From an uncultured Desulfovibrio sp. (GTDB lineage Bacteria; Desulfobacterota; Desulfovibrionia; Desulfovibrionales; Desulfovibrionaceae): a stretch of DNA of 63,419 nt. The translations under genes were made by a program, and so were the position numbers. A model generated the notes under the pieces. It did not search any database and was not told the DNA's origin. It saw nothing but the letters and a program-made list of their open reading frames with translations. This document shows positions 62,810-63,419 of the stretch, one piece after another (positions within the stretch are counted from its first letter, which is position 1; each line of letters begins with the position of its first letter). The stretch covers positions 1 through 63,419 of the forward strand of contig URBN01000012.1 in assembly GCA_900546145.1 (NCBI GenBank), written 5' to 3'.

Positions 62810-63359
62810 TCTTGTGAAAAAATTGCTTATTTTTCCCCTTAAAAATTTATTTCCTGAAAAAAACTCACCCAGGGGCGTATCCATTCGGATTTACAGTATT
62901 TTCCCATCAAGAAAACGGTTGAAACTCAAAAGCACTTTTTATTTAATAAAAACAATTACTATTTCTGATATAAAAAATATTTTTTCCTTTTTTATTCATC
63001 TAATTTTTCCGCTGTCCTCTTATATTTTGCCTCAAAATAGCAAAATCAATGAAATAATTACAATATATTACATATTTATTTGCTTTTTTATCATTTTTTA
63101 TATAAAAGAATTGGTTCAGGATTTTTCATATACAGACCGGAAACAGAGATAGTTTTTTCGGACAAGCAAGAGTATTGTATTTTTGCAACGCTTTAATTTC
63201 CATTTTTTATTCAATAAATTCACCAAGTTATCAAAAGTTCAATTTTAAATCGTGTTTTTTTGCATACCTTTGTTGCTAAAAAACACTTTCCCGCAGGGGA
63301 AACCCATTCTCGTTTGTCAAACGAAAGTTCCGGTGACCCCCAAAACGAACGATAATTGA
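62810..63359. other. AT-rich non-coding island upstream of the TRAP operon
   Basis: About 550 bases much richer in A and T than the rest of the window, without a believable gene on either strand. It should contain the enhancer sites of the sigma-54 activator. One perfect palindrome, TCGTTTG-T-CAAACGA, lies at 63310-63324. Confidence 0.5.
63310..63324. promoter_or_regulatory. 7-1-7 palindrome TCGTTTG-T-CAAACGA
   Basis: Perfect inverted repeat about 500 bases upstream of the sigma-54 promoter. It could be an activator or repressor binding site for the TRAP operon or for a gene beyond the window. Confidence 0.35.
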
Positions 63360-63401
63360 CCCCTCTGTCCTGTCCCGGGGCCCCGGGACAGGACAGAGGG
63401 G
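63360..63401. repeat. 42-base perfect palindrome
   Basis: Two perfect 21-base arms (CCCCTCTGTCCTGTCCCGGGG and its complement) abut without a loop. No T run follows on either strand. It may be a terminator stem of a gene beyond the window, or a recombination or replication-related palindrome. Confidence 0.6.
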
Positions 63402-63419
63402 AGACAAAACGGTGATACA

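Noticed and set aside
62049..63152. 367-codon open frame on the plus strand reaching into the AT-rich island
   Set aside because: Its first two-thirds are antisense to dctP; the AT-rich rest is a Lys/Ile/Phe-rich random-looking extension.

Overview
The window is high-GC bacterial chromosome that looks like a Desulfovibrio-type sulfate/sulfite reducer (Desulfovibrionaceae). Pointers are two outer-membrane homotrimeric porins of the kind common in that family, a PxxKW cysteine-rich small protein, a very large 2-hydroxyacyl-CoA-dehydratase-activase fusion, a TRAP transporter driven by a sigma-54 promoter, selA, and the order coiled-coil gene / zapA / 6S RNA / RNase Y. Species cannot be named from this alone. 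There are no phage, insertion-sequence or CRISPR signatures, and most of the window is densely packed housekeeping DNA.

Layout. 0-2 kb: sodium:alanine symporter with a long untranslated leader. 2-13.7 kb, mostly minus strand: rny, 6S RNA, zapA and a coiled-coil partner; glmU; a chaperone operon cbpA-cbpM-clpB; yajC-secD-secF. 13.9-23.5 kb, plus strand: PxxKW protein, M20 peptidase, mnmG, then corC-lnt-prfB-(degenerate protein)-minD-like-dapA, with prfB carrying its programmed +1 frameshift. 23.6-30.8 kb: a divergent phosphate regulon, phoB-phoR-pstB-phoU leftward and pstS-pstC-pstA rightward, with matching Pho-box-like repeats on both sides of the shared promoter region. 31.1-35 kb: two tRNA-Gly genes, phenylacetate-CoA ligase, rsfS-gpmI and a zinc-ribbon protein.

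35.4-39 kb holds two tandem porin paralogues that share a 147-base stretch identical even at silent sites (a gene-conversion signature). They are separated by an AT-rich interval with a strong promoter, a perfect Fur-box-like palindrome over the -10 and a 34-codon ORF that looks like a decayed FeoA start. 39-45 kb: aquaporin, the 1409-residue activase fusion and tRNA-Arg. 45.3-49.4 kb: folC-selA-M18 aminopeptidase. 49.5-52.8 kb, minus strand: EamA transporter, a secreted phytase-like protein that has lost both catalytic motifs, a small possible PC4-like protein and tadA. 53-57.3 kb: beta-CASP nuclease, rsmD, two tandem coaD genes and miaA. 57.3-63.4 kb, minus strand: a TRAP operon dctP-dctQ-dctM, a beta-hydroxyacid dehydrogenase and a PAS/AAA+ sigma-54 activator, behind a good -24/-12 promoter. 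The window ends in an AT-rich non-coding island with a perfect 42-base palindrome.

The most interesting points are the catalytically dead phytase homologue, the porin pair with its Fur/FeoA-like interval, the duplicated coaD, the orphan activase fusion and the sigma-54 TRAP module of unknown substrate.
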